Assembly (NCBI GenBank): GCA_018267575.1 | Contig: JAFDYF010000105.1 | Location: 1-64,000 of the forward strand | Length of the DNA stretch: 64,000 bases | Direction of reading: 5' to 3' | Origin: Bacteroidota bacterium | GTDB lineage: Bacteria > Bacteroidota > Bacteroidia > Chitinophagales > Chitinophagaceae | Shown here: piece by piece, positions 15,921-23,918 of the stretch | How the letters are laid out: each line of letters opens with the position of its first letter | Position numbering within the stretch: the first letter of the stretch is position 1 | Translations under genes and position numbers: made by a program | Notes under the pieces: model-generated | The model's input: the letters and a program-made list of their open reading frames with translations, nothing else | Databases searched by the model: none | What the model was told of the DNA's origin: nothing

Positions 15921-16934
15921 ATGAAAACAATTCAAGACTGTCTTAAAGAACGCATATTGATTATCGATGGCGCCATGGGCACCATGATACAGCGTCATAA
16001 ATTGGAAGAAAAAGATTATCGGGGTGAACGCTTCAAAAATTGGCACAAAGATGTGAAAGGCAACAATGATTTGCTGAGTATCACACAACCACAAATCATT
16101 GAAGGCATCCATCGGCAATATCTCGATGCTGGTGCGGATATCATTGAGACCAATACTTTTAGTAGCACGGTCATTGCACAGGCCGATTATGATATGCAAC
16201 CCCTGGCTTATGAAATGAATGTGGCCTCTGCCAAATGTGCCCGCAAGGCCGCTGATGAATACACAAAAAACAATCCAAACAAACCCCGATTTGTGGCTGG
16301 CGCTATAGGCCCGTTGAACAAAACATTGAGTCTTTCGCCCGATGTGAACAATCCCGGTTTTAGGGCAGTTACTTTTGATGAAGTGGTGGATGCTTACTAT
16401 GAACAAATAAAAGGCTTGGTGGATGGAGGAGTGGATTTGCTCTTGATAGAAACCATTTTCGATACACTGAATGCGAAGGCAGCTATATTCGCCATCAAAA
16501 AATATTTTAGGGATACGAAAAAGGAAGCGCTGCCCATCATGATCAGTGGTACCATCACCGATGCAAGTGGGCGTACTTTGAGTGGGCAAACATTAGAGGC
16601 CTTTTATATATCCTTGATGCATGCCAAGCCTTTGAGCATTGGCTTGAACTGCGCATTGGGAGCAAAAGAAATGCGTCCACACATTGAGGAGCTGAGCCAG
16701 ATTGCCGGATGTTTTACCTCGGCTTATCCAAATGCAGGTCTTCCCAATGCTTTTGGTGAATATGATGAACAGCCACATGAAACAGCACATATCATTGAGG
16801 AATGGGCCGCCAATGGTTGGTTGAATATCGTGGGCGGTTGCTGCGGCACCACCCCAGATCATATAAAACATATTGCCGAGGAAGTGAGCAAATTTCAACC
16901 AAGAGTGGTTCCTGAAGTGGAAGAAGTTTTTTAG
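15921..16934 (+). CDS. metH1: Methionine synthase, homocysteine S-methyltransferase half (split MetH)
   Basis: A 337-residue protein equal to the N-terminal homocysteine-binding barrel of cobalamin-dependent methionine synthase. It starts with IQDCLKERILIIDGAMGTMIQ, continues with ADIIETNTFSST, and carries the three zinc ligands Cys244 (LNCALG), Cys307 and Cys308 (VGGCCGT). It would bind homocysteine-thiolate on zinc for methyl transfer from methylcobalamin held by the second subunit (17411-20128). Splitting MetH at this domain border is common in Bacteroidota and is not a frameshift: the protein ends cleanly after the barrel. The stop codon lies within the left inverted repeat of the inserted GxxExxY cassette. 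Confidence 0.93.
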   Translation: MKTIQDCLKERILIIDGAMGTMIQRHKLEEKDYRGERFKNWHKDVKGNNDLLSITQPQIIEGIHRQYLDAGADIIETNTFSSTVIAQADYDMQPLAYEMNVASAKCARKAADEYTKNNPNKPRFVAGAIGPLNKTLSLSPDVNNPGFRAVTFDEVVDAYYEQIKGLVDGGVDLLLIETIFDTLNAKAAIFAIKKYFRDTKKEALPIMISGTITDASGRTLSGQTLEAFYISLMHAKPLSIGLNCALGAKEMRPHIEELSQIAGCFTSAYPNAGLPNAFGEYDEQPHETAHIIEEWAANGWLNIVGGCCGTTPDHIKHIAEEVSKFQPRVVPEVEEVF

Positions 16935-16970
16935 CCACGAAGGCACAAAGACACCAAGAAGCACAAAGCA
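16931..16970. repeat. Left 40-bp inverted repeat of the cassette
   Basis: Built from the 8-base word CACnAAGr at spacings of 8, 8 and 10 bases (CACGAAGG, CACAAAGA, CACCAAGA, then CACAAAGC). It includes the stop codon of the upstream metH gene and ends immediately before the ATG at 16971. Confidence 0.85.
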
Positions 16971-17360
16971 ATGAATAAAGATTCAAAAGAATATTTAGAT
17001 TGGCTTGCACAACAAATTGTTGACATTGCATACCATCTTCATGTTGCACTTGGACCGGGTTTGCTCGAAAAAGTCTATGAGGCTTGCTTTTGCCATGAAT
17101 TAAAAAAAAGGGATATCCCATTTATAACGCAACAAAAAGTTCCAATCATTTATGATGGAATTGAATTTGAAGAAGCGTTAAGGATGGATATTCTTGTTGA
17201 CAATAAAATTATTATTGAACTTAAAGCCCAAGAAAATTCACATCCTGTATGGGAAGCTCAATTACTAAGTTATTTGCGCTTGACTAATAAGTCCTTAGGC
17301 TTTATAATCAATTTCACAGTACCATTGATCAAGGATGGCATCAAAAGAAGGGTCTTATAA
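16971..17360 (+). CDS. GxxExxY family protein (PD-(D/E)XK-like fold)
   Basis: A 129-residue protein. The name-giving motif is Gly30-Leu-Leu-Glu33-Lys-Val-Tyr36. The remaining motifs fit a PD-(D/E)XK nuclease core: Asp73 in RMDILVDN, Glu83-Leu-Lys85 in IIELKA, and Gln97...Tyr101 in QLLSYL, the last resembling the QxxxY motif of RecB/Cas4-type nucleases. The last part, GFIINFTVPLIKDGIKRRVL, is typical of the family. All putative catalytic residues are intact, so the gene is not obviously decayed. By eye it is more AT-rich than the metH genes on either side, as expected for an acquired gene. No biochemical role is established for this family to my knowledge; a nuclease is inferred. It is probably co-transcribed with metH. 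Confidence 0.88.
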   Translation: MNKDSKEYLDWLAQQIVDIAYHLHVALGPGLLEKVYEACFCHELKKRDIPFITQQKVPIIYDGIEFEEALRMDILVDNKIIIELKAQENSHPVWEAQLLSYLRLTNKSLGFIINFTVPLIKDGIKRRVL

Positions 17361-17400
17361 CTCTTTGTGTTCCTTTGTGCCTTCGTGTCTTGGTGGCAAA
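17361..17400. repeat. Right 40-bp inverted repeat of the cassette
   Basis: Complementary to 16931-16970 at 30 of 40 positions, with the same word spacing (8, 8, 10). It starts at the base after the stop codon at 17360 and ends 10 bases before the ATG of the second metH gene (17411). Confidence 0.85.
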
Positions 17401-17410
17401 CGAAAATATT

Positions 17411-20128
17411 ATGAGTATCAAACCATATTTACGATTATGCGGACTCGAACCATTGGTGGTTCGCCCTGAAACAAATTTTATCAATGTTGGTGAACGTACC
17501 AATGTTACCGGTTCAAAGAAATTCGCAAGACTGATCCGTGAAGGCAAGTATGAGGATGCGCTTAGTGTGGCACGCCAGCAAGTGGAAAATGGTGCGCAGG
17601 TATTGGATGTGAACATGGATGATGCCCTCCTCGATGGCGTGAGTGCCATGACCACCTTCATCAACCTCGTACAAAGTGAACCGGATATTGCCAAGATCCC
17701 CATCATGCTGGACAGCTCCAAGTTCCAAATTATCGAAGCCGGTCTTAAATGTGTACAGGGCAAATGCATCGTGAACTCCATCTCCATGAAAGAAGGAGAA
17801 CAAAAGTTTATTGAGCAAGCAATTATTTGCCAGTCCTATGGTGCATCGGTAATCGTAATGGCATTTGATGAACAAGGACAAGCCGATACCAAGGCAAGAA
17901 AAATAGAAATCTGTCACCGTGCCTATAAGATACTAACAGAACAGGTAGGCTATGACCCGCAGGATATCATTTTCGACCCGAATATTTTTGCCGTGGCCAC
18001 AGGCATAGAAGAACATAATAATTATTGTGTTGATTTTATTGAAGCCACCAGGGAAATCAAAAAGTTGATGCCACTTACAAAAGTGAGCGGAGGCGTGAGC
18101 AATATGTCATTCTCCTTCCGTGGCAACGACCATGTACGCGAAGCCATGCACTCAGTATTTTTATATTATGCCATCAAAGCAGGGATGGATATGGGCATCG
18201 TGAACGCAGGCCAGTTGGTGGTGTACGATGAAATTGAGCCCACCTTAAGAACACTTTGCGAGGATGTGATATTGAACCGCCATAACGACAACAATGAATC
18301 CACGGAAAAATTGATCGCATTTGCAGAAACCGTAAAAGCAAAGGGCAAGGAAACCGTAAAGGATGATGCTTGGAGAAATACTTCGGTTGAGGAAAGATTG
18401 AAACACTCTTTGGTCAATGGCATTACCGATTTTATTGAAGCCGATACTGAAGAAGCCCGATTGAAATATCCCCAACCACTCGATGTGATAGAAGGCCCGT
18501 TGATGGATGGGATGAATGTAGTGGGTGATTTATTTGGCAGTGGAAAAATGTTTTTGCCGCAAGTGGTAAAAAGTGCAAGGGTGATGAAAAAATCGGTGGC
18601 GGTGCTGACGCCATTTATTGAAGCCGAAAAAGAAATAAGAAAACAAGCCCATCTTAAAGCGGGCACTGTGAATGAGGAAGGTGCGGGGGCCGCAAAAATC
18701 CTTCTTGCCACCGTAAAAGGTGACGTACATGATATCGGCAAAAACATTGTCGGCGTCGTGTTGGGCTGCAATGGCTACGATATTATTGACTTGGGCGTAA
18801 TGGTGCCCACCGATAAAATCCTCGATACGGCCATAAAAGAAAAAGTAGACATCATCGGTCTTAGTGGTTTGATAACCCCTTCCTTGGATGAGATGGTGCA
18901 TGTGGCCCATGAAATGAAACGCCGTGGTATGAAACTACCACTGATGATTGGCGGTGCCACTACTTCACGCATGCACACGGCCGTAAAAATCGCCCCACAA
19001 TATGATGAAGGGGTAATCCATGTGTTGGATGCTTCCAGAAGCGTGACCGTGGCGGGTTCCTTATTGAGCAATGAGCAAAAGCCCGCTTTCTTGAAAACGA
19101 TCGGTGATGAATATGCGAAATTGAAAGAAGATTTCGCAAACAAGAAACCGGTAAAACAATTCTTGAGTTTGGCAGACGCCCAAAAGAACAAAACAAAAAT
19201 CGATTGGGAAAAATTCACCCCAGTAAAACCAAGCTTTACAGGTACCAAAACTTTTGATGATTACCCATTGGAAGAAATAGCCAGCTATATAGATTGGAAT
19301 CCCTATTTTATTGCTTGGGAAATGCATGGCAAGTTCCCGCAAATACTCAGCGATGAAAAAATCGGTGTCGAGGCAACAAAGCTTTTTAATGAAGCCAAAG
19401 CTTTGTTGAAAACGATTATCAAAGAAAAATGGTTGAAAGCAAGGGGGGTGATCGGTTTTTGGGAAGCCAACTCAGATGGGAAGGACACTATTATACTAAA
19501 AGACAAAGATTCCACTATACAGTTGGAATCACTCCGTCAGCAAATAAAGAAAGCACCGGGGCAACCCAATATTTCACTCGCTGACTTTATCATGCCAAAA
19601 GAAAATGGAAAGCAAGACTATATCGGAGCTTTTGCTGTCACTATTGAAGGCATTGAAGAGCATATCAAAAAATTTGAAGCGGCACATGATGATTATAATA
19701 AAATCAGTTTGCAAGCCCTTGCAGATAGATTGGCAGAAGCATTTGCTGAACTGTTGCACGCAAGAACAAGAAAGGAATTTTGGGGATATGTAAAAGACGA
19801 AAAACTTTCCAACGAAGAGTTAATCAAAGAAGAATATATGGGCATCCGTCCCGCTCCGGGCTATCCCGCATGTCCCGACCATACCGAAAAGCACAAACTG
19901 TTCACTTTATTGGGTGCCACCAAAAATACCGGAATCATTTTAACAGAATCATTGGCCATGTTCCCCGCATCCTCTGTATGCGGCTGGTATTTTGCAAACC
20001 CAGAGAGTCGATATTTTGGGGTGGGGAAAATTGAGAAAGATCAGGTGGAAGATTATGCCAAAAGAAAAAACATGTCTTTGGAAGAAACCGAAAGGTGGCT
20101 TCGCCCCGTATTGGACTATGATGCCTAA
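17411..20128 (+). CDS. metH2: Methionine synthase, pterin/cobalamin/activation half (split MetH)
   Basis: A 905-residue protein. The ATG at 17411 (MSIKPYLRLCGLEPL) is chosen; an in-frame TTG at 17375 would lie inside the inverted repeat. Domains in order: the methyltetrahydrofolate-binding barrel from about residue 20 (NFINVGERTNVTGSKKF, GAQVLDVNMDDALLD); the cap and B12-binding Rossmann domain with DVHDIG at 438-443, His440 being the expected cobalt ligand; and the S-adenosylmethionine-binding reactivation domain in the last third (RPAPGYPACPDHTEKHKLF from about residue 812). With the homocysteine half at 15921-16934 it makes up a complete cobalamin-dependent methionine synthase. Confidence 0.95.
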   Translation: MSIKPYLRLCGLEPLVVRPETNFINVGERTNVTGSKKFARLIREGKYEDALSVARQQVENGAQVLDVNMDDALLDGVSAMTTFINLVQSEPDIAKIPIMLDSSKFQIIEAGLKCVQGKCIVNSISMKEGEQKFIEQAIICQSYGASVIVMAFDEQGQADTKARKIEICHRAYKILTEQVGYDPQDIIFDPNIFAVATGIEEHNNYCVDFIEATREIKKLMPLTKVSGGVSNMSFSFRGNDHVREAMHSVFLYYAIKAGMDMGIVNAGQLVVYDEIEPTLRTLCEDVILNRHNDNNESTEKLIAFAETVKAKGKETVKDDAWRNTSVEERLKHSLVNGITDFIEADTEEARLKYPQPLDVIEGPLMDGMNVVGDLFGSGKMFLPQVVKSARVMKKSVAVLTPFIEAEKEIRKQAHLKAGTVNEEGAGAAKILLATVKGDVHDIGKNIVGVVLGCNGYDIIDLGVMVPTDKILDTAIKEKVDIIGLSGLITPSLDEMVHVAHEMKRRGMKLPLMIGGATTSRMHTAVKIAPQYDEGVIHVLDASRSVTVAGSLLSNEQKPAFLKTIGDEYAKLKEDFANKKPVKQFLSLADAQKNKTKIDWEKFTPVKPSFTGTKTFDDYPLEEIASYIDWNPYFIAWEMHGKFPQILSDEKIGVEATKLFNEAKALLKTIIKEKWLKARGVIGFWEANSDGKDTIILKDKDSTIQLESLRQQIKKAPGQPNISLADFIMPKENGKQDYIGAFAVTIEGIEEHIKKFEAAHDDYNKISLQALADRLAEAFAELLHARTRKEFWGYVKDEKLSNEELIKEEYMGIRPAPGYPACPDHTEKHKLFTLLGATKNTGIILTESLAMFPASSVCGWYFANPESRYFGVGKIEKDQVEDYAKRKNMSLEETERWLRPVLDYDA

Positions 20129-20258
20129 TGACGAAAATCATTCAAGATTAGTATGGTAATTGTAACTTCGCGGCCACTATTTTTATTTGACTTATCAGAA
20201 CACCAAACTCCATTAGTCAAAATGAATTTTATACGGTGGCTTAGATAATTGAAAGAAT

Positions 20259-21095
20259 ATGAAAGCAAAAAGTTGGGTCTTCTCTTTAGTGGTTTTGTTT
20301 GTTTTAAATGCACCCTTTCGCGCAGCAGCACAGCAACAAGAAAAAAAAAGAAAGCATGAATTCTATTTTTCATGGGGCTACAACAAAGAATGGTATACCA
20401 ATAGTACCCTGCATGTTTCCCAACCATCTTTAGGCAATGACTTTAGTCTTGTGTCCGTACATGCACACGACCATCCAGGCTGGAACGACGGCATTCTTAA
20501 TAAAGCCATTAGCATTCCCCAATATAACTATCGCATCGGTTATTTTTTCAACGAGAAAAAAGGTCTTGCCATTGAAATAAACTTCGACCATACCAAATAC
20601 CTCATTACCGATAATCAGATGGTACATGTTAAGGGAACGATGAATGGAAGTCCAATTGACCGCAATATACTTTTCAAAGAAAACGATGCGGTGGGTTCAG
20701 ATAGTAGTTCCTATTATTTTCTGAACAATGGTGCCAATTTCTTATTGTTCAATTTGGTCAAGCGCTGGCATTTGTTGAGCAATAAAAAAGAAACGATTAA
20801 GATCGATGGTTTGGCCAAGGCAGGTATTGGTCCCTTGGTGCCCCATGTACAGAACAAATTTTTTAATCAACCACCCAATGCGCAACATTTTCAGGTGGGT
20901 GGATGGAATATGGGTGTGGAAGGTACATTGAGAGCTACTTTTTACAACCTGGTTTATATCGAATACAATAATAAACTGGATTATGCCAGGTACTCTGGGT
21001 TAAAAATATCGCAGGGAACAGCAAGGCAAGCTTTCGGTACTTATGAAATGATTGTGAACCTTGGCTTCAGTTTTCCCGTAGGAAAAAAATTTTAA
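20259..21095 (+). CDS. Secreted outer-membrane beta-barrel-like protein, unknown function
   Basis: A 278-residue protein with a clear signal peptide (MKAKSWVFSLVVLFVLNAPFRAAAQ). After it come alternating aromatic and polar residues in strand-length stretches (HEFYFSWGYNKEWY, YNYRIGYFFNEKKGLAIEINFDHTKY, FLLFNLVKRWHLL), ending in TYEMIVNLGFSFPVGKKF, a pattern typical of outer-membrane barrels. No named family is recognised. It follows metH2 by 130 bases with no clear terminator between. Three nearby hairpin elements do not indicate function. Confidence 0.7.
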   Translation: MKAKSWVFSLVVLFVLNAPFRAAAQQQEKKRKHEFYFSWGYNKEWYTNSTLHVSQPSLGNDFSLVSVHAHDHPGWNDGILNKAISIPQYNYRIGYFFNEKKGLAIEINFDHTKYLITDNQMVHVKGTMNGSPIDRNILFKENDAVGSDSSSYYFLNNGANFLLFNLVKRWHLLSNKKETIKIDGLAKAGIGPLVPHVQNKFFNQPPNAQHFQVGGWNMGVEGTLRATFYNLVYIEYNNKLDYARYSGLKISQGTARQAFGTYEMIVNLGFSFPVGKKF

Positions 21096-21105
21096 AGGGA
21101 ATCGC

Positions 21106-21180
21106 ACATTGTCGGACGGAGACCGTATGACGATGTCCTTGGTAAAAGATGATGTGGGTCAGATGGAGACCATCAGACCC
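21106..21180. repeat. Two hairpins of the GTC-AG-AyGG-AGA-CCrT-GAC family
   Basis: Hairpin one: ACATTGTC (21106-21113) pairs with GACGATGT (21129-21136), then a 2x2 internal loop, then ACGG/CCGT closed by the triloop AGA. Hairpin two: GGGTC (21156-21160) pairs with GACCC (21176-21180), a 2x2 internal loop, then ATGG/CCAT closed by AGA. Both lie between converging genes, 11 bases after one stop codon and 3 before the other. A third member is at 54309-54340. Confidence 0.75.
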
Positions 21181-21182
21181 TG

Positions 21183-21914
21183 TTAGCTCTTCTCAAGCAA
21201 CCACCACAAAGGTTTTCTGCGTCTTAGTTCATAGTTTGTGTTGATATAGGTTTTGATGTGTCGCATGGATTCATCAATGTCATCGGTCAACAGCACCAGC
21301 GACATATCTTCTTTTGAAATGGTGCCCTGCTTCGACATTTCCTCGATGTATTCCCATAATTCCTTAAAATATTCTTTCCCAAATAAAACAATCGGGAAAC
21401 GCTCCAGCATCTTAGTCTGCACCAGGGTAAGGGTTTCAAAAAATTCATCCATGGTACCAAATCCACCGGGCATAATCACAAATGCGTAGGAATATTTTAT
21501 CATCAAGGTCTTGCGTACAAAAAAATGGGCAAAAGTGATGGACGTTTGTACATAGGGATTCGGTTGTTGCTCAAAGGGCAATTGGATATTGCAGCCCACC
21601 GAGTGGCCATTGTTTTGAAAGGCGCCGCGGTTGGCTGCCTCCATAATACCGGGGCCACCGCCCGTCAGGGTTGTAAAACCCATGGCGGCAATCTGTTTAC
21701 CAAACTCCACTGCCTCTTTATAATAAATATTGTCTTCCTTGAAGCGGGCAGAGCCAAAGACTGTAATGCATGGCCCTACAAAGTGAAGGGTCCGAAAACC
21801 TTTGATAAATTCCTTGAAGATTTTCCAGGCAAAGTCAAATTCATAAAACCTGCTTCTGGGCCCTTCCAGATAAATCGGCTGTTTTGCGGGTATGGGTTTT
21901 AGAGGTTGTTGCAT
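21183..21914 (-). CDS. TIGR00730 family (LOG-type) nucleoside 5'-monophosphate phosphoribohydrolase-like protein
   Basis: A 243-residue Rossmann-fold protein. The ATG at 21914 is preferred to one 27 bases upstream, which would shorten the gap to the divergent xth gene. The two family motifs are present: GGGPGIMEAANRGA and PGGFGTMDEFFE. Members release a free base from a nucleoside monophosphate (the plant LOG enzymes activate cytokinins; bacterial members include pyrimidine/purine nucleotide 5'-monophosphate nucleosidases). The substrate here is unknown. It is divergent from xth, with 46 bases between the start codons. Confidence 0.9.
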   Translation of the reverse strand: MQQPLKPIPAKQPIYLEGPRSRFYEFDFAWKIFKEFIKGFRTLHFVGPCITVFGSARFKEDNIYYKEAVEFGKQIAAMGFTTLTGGGPGIMEAANRGAFQNNGHSVGCNIQLPFEQQPNPYVQTSITFAHFFVRKTLMIKYSYAFVIMPGGFGTMDEFFETLTLVQTKMLERFPIVLFGKEYFKELWEYIEEMSKQGTISKEDMSLVLLTDDIDESMRHIKTYINTNYELRRRKPLWWLLEKS

Positions 21915-21960
21915 AATGATAAATTGTAAATTGCATGGCAATATAACTCAAACATTTTTT

Positions 21961-22737
21961 ATGCCCAATCTAAGGATTATCAGTTATAATCTCAATGGCA
22001 TACGTGCCGCCATGAAAAAAGGTTTTATAGAATGGTTAAAAACCAATCCTGCAGATATCATTTGCATTCAGGAAACCAAGGCCCATAAGGACAATGTGGA
22101 CCATAAACAGCTTACCGACCTTGGGTTTCATGATTATTGGTTCAGCGCACAAAAAAAAGGGTATAGCGGAGTGGCTGTTTTCACTAAAATCAAACCCGAT
22201 CATGTGGAATATGGCACAGGTCATAAAGTAAGCGATGACGAAGGTCGTGTGATCCAATTGGATTTTGGGGATATAAGATTGATCAATGCCTATTTCCCTT
22301 CTGGAACCTCTGGCGATGAAAGACAAGATTTCAAGTATAAGTGGTTGGATGAATTTTATAATTATTTGGATAAGCTAAGAAAAAAGCATCCCAAGTTAGT
22401 ACTCTGTGGTGATTATAATATTGCTCACAAGGAAATTGACATCCATGATCCCAAAGGAAATAAAAATTCATCAGGCTTTCTTCCAGAAGAAAGAGCTTGG
22501 ATGGATAAATTTTTGGGGAATGGCTGGATCGACAGTTTTCGTGAAAAACATCCAGAACCTCATCGCTATAGTTGGTGGAGTCAGCGCTTTCCTTCGGTTC
22601 GTTTACAGAATAAGGGTTGGAGAATTGATTATATCACAGTGACAGAGCCCCTCAAAAAAAATATTGTGGGGTCAGATATTTTCTCAGATGTAAAACATAG
22701 CGATCATTGCCCCATTTTTTTGGAGTTAAAAAAATAA
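21961..22737 (+). CDS. xth: Exodeoxyribonuclease III
   Basis: A 258-residue AP endonuclease / 3'-5' exonuclease of the ExoIII (APE1-like) family, acting in base excision repair. The ATG at 21961 (MPNLRIISYNLNGIRAAMKKG) is the canonical start; the frame is open upstream, but that part overlaps the divergent gene. Active-site motifs: Asn in NLNG, Glu in CIQETK, Asp/Asn in CGDYN and Asp-His in SDHCPIF. Length and motif order fit bacterial Xth. The DUF4286 gene follows after 15 bases. Confidence 0.95.
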   Translation: MPNLRIISYNLNGIRAAMKKGFIEWLKTNPADIICIQETKAHKDNVDHKQLTDLGFHDYWFSAQKKGYSGVAVFTKIKPDHVEYGTGHKVSDDEGRVIQLDFGDIRLINAYFPSGTSGDERQDFKYKWLDEFYNYLDKLRKKHPKLVLCGDYNIAHKEIDIHDPKGNKNSSGFLPEERAWMDKFLGNGWIDSFREKHPEPHRYSWWSQRFPSVRLQNKGWRIDYITVTEPLKKNIVGSDIFSDVKHSDHCPIFLELKK

Positions 22738-22752
22738 GATTGAAACAAACCT

Positions 22753-23058
22753 ATGATTGTTTATAATATCACCTGCAAAGTTGATCCTGCCATTGCAAAA
22801 AATTGGTTGATCTGGCAGTTGGAAGAACATATTCCAGAAGTCATGGCCACAAGACTTTTCGATGATTTCAAAGTGCATCGATTATTGGAGCAGAATGATG
22901 AAGATGGACCTACCTATACCATTCAATATTTTACCAATTCAATGGACCGATACCAACAGTATATTAAAAACCATGCTCCTCTGCTGCGCGAAAAAGCATT
23001 CGCAAAATGGGGCAACCAATTCATTGGTTTTAGAAGTGTAATGGAAGCTGTGCAGTAA
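22753..23058 (+). CDS. DUF4286 family protein
   Basis: A 101-residue soluble protein beginning MIVYNITCKVDPAIAKNWLIWQLEEHIPEV and ending RSVMEA, the standard layout of the Bacteroidota family DUF4286, a ferredoxin-like small alpha/beta domain of unknown function. It starts 15 bases after xth and may be co-transcribed with it. No catalytic residues can be named. Confidence 0.85.
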   Translation: MIVYNITCKVDPAIAKNWLIWQLEEHIPEVMATRLFDDFKVHRLLEQNDEDGPTYTIQYFTNSMDRYQQYIKNHAPLLREKAFAKWGNQFIGFRSVMEAVQ

Positions 23059-23277
23059 TTGTGGAAAATAATTAAAATTATTGCGGTTTATAAAATGTTG
23101 TTGTACATTCTCACAAACCCTTAGCTGGCAAGCATTCCATGACCTATAGCCGCAAAGCAGCCACTGCATTGCATTTTCAGAGACTGGTCTATTGTTACGC
23201 AATTTTTAATTTTTTCAAGTTTCTCGCTAACCCTTATCCAACGTGGATTTTAGCAATTGTTTTAACTATAAAAAAAT

Positions 23278-23307
23278 TTTGCCTGAATCAAAAAGCGGGT
23301 ATATTTG
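23278..23307 (+). promoter_or_regulatory. HU gene promoter
   Basis: TTTG (23278-23281) and TATATTTG (23300-23307), spaced by 18, match the Bacteroidota -33/-7 consensus. The start codon is at 23337. The rest of the 278-bp spacer after DUF4286 shows nothing recognisable. Confidence 0.75.
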
Positions 23308-23336
23308 TCGTCGTTAAAATCTTAAAATATTTCATC

Positions 23337-23606
23337 ATGAACAAAGCTGAATTAATCGCAAAACTTGCTGACGATGCTGGCATTACCAAAACACAAGCGA
23401 ATGCCTCACTAGATTCTTTTGTTGAAGCCGTCACCAAAACATTGAAAGGTGGTGGTAAAGTTACCTTGGTAGGATTCGGTACTTTCTCCGTATCTAAAAG
23501 GGCTGCACGCAATGGCCGTAACCCGCAGACTGGTGCTGTCATTAAAATCAAAGCTAAAAAAGTAGCTAAATTCAAAGCAGGAAAAGAATTATCTGCCAAA
23601 TTATAA
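23337..23606 (+). CDS. HU/IHF-family DNA-binding protein
   Basis: An 89-residue nucleoid protein. The ATG at 23337 (MNKAELIAKLADDAGITKTQA) is the family start; the frame runs open 66 codons further upstream, through the promoter, and is not used. The beta-arm region GFGTFSVSKRAARNGRNPQTGAVIKIKAKKVAKFKAGKEL is complete, including the proline of RNPQTG that intercalates in DNA. It binds and bends DNA without strong sequence preference. The gene has its own promoter and terminator. Confidence 0.95.
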   Translation: MNKAELIAKLADDAGITKTQANASLDSFVEAVTKTLKGGGKVTLVGFGTFSVSKRAARNGRNPQTGAVIKIKAKKVAKFKAGKELSAKL

Positions 23607-23633
23607 TGCCCAAACAAAGCATTTATAAAAGCT

Positions 23634-23669
23634 CTGACAATGAGCCTGCTTATTGTCAGGGTTTTTTTT
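23634..23669 (+). terminator. HU gene terminator
   Basis: CTGACAAT (23634-23641) pairs with ATTGTCAG (23652-23659), a 10-base loop between, followed by eight T residues (23662-23669), 27 bases after the HU stop codon. Confidence 0.85.
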
Positions 23670-23714
23670 ATTTTTGCCATTCATTCATAGCAAACAACAA
23701 ATCAATCGATCATT

Positions 23715-23828
23715 ATGGGAAGAGGAGATAAAAAAACAAAAAAAGGAAAAATTTTCAAAGGTTCATTTGGTAAAACCAGGCCTGCTAAAACAACTAAAAA
23801 AGCAGCCCCAAAGAAAGAAACGAAATAA
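23715..23828 (+). CDS. 30S ribosomal protein THX
   Basis: A 37-residue, strongly basic protein beginning MGRGDKKTKKGKIFKGSFGK and continuing TRPAK followed by a lysine-rich tail. This is the pattern of the small THX/S31 family, which in Thermus lies in a cavity at the top of the 30S head and stabilises the RNA. The gene is 45 bases past the HU terminator. TATTTTTG at 23669-23676 could act as its -7 box. It overlaps a longer open frame in another phase (23653-23841) that has no protein-like features. Because it is so short it is easily missed. Confidence 0.88.
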   Translation: MGRGDKKTKKGKIFKGSFGKTRPAKTTKKAAPKKETK

Positions 23829-23915
23829 GTTGACCTGTTGATTAGTTGATCTGTTGAATGCCCGGGTATGTATCCATATTGCGGATGTTTAGACAATCAA
23901 CTTTTCAACAAATCA
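23829..23915. repeat. GTTGATTAGTTGATCTGTTGA-type word repeat
   Basis: The words TTGACCTGTTGATTAGTTGA and TCTGTTGAAT (23828-23860) are answered by complementary words ACAATCAACTTTTCAACAA and ATCAATC (23892-23920). This makes an inverted, degenerate pair in the short spacer between the converging THX and pdxH genes. Related GTTGA words occur at 5553-5573, 5759-5777 and 5911-5930. Confidence 0.55.
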
Positions 23916-23918
23916 ATC

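Larger units (their letters stand above)
16931..17400 (+). mobile_element. Repeat-bounded GxxExxY cassette between the two metH genes (inferred)
   Basis: A 390-bp gene is enclosed exactly by 40-bp imperfect inverted repeats (30 of 40 positions match): the left one ends at the base before its ATG, the right one begins at the base after its stop. The cassette separates the two halves of methionine synthase, which normally lie next to each other. No target-site duplication was found, and no transposase is encoded, so mobility is an inference from architecture. Confidence 0.5.

Noticed and set aside
15921..20128. metH broken by frameshift or insertion into a single gene
   Set aside because: The first protein ends at the natural border after the zinc-binding cysteines, and the second starts with a normal ATG before the pterin domain. 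A two-gene MetH is usual in Bacteroidota; only the cassette between them is unusual.
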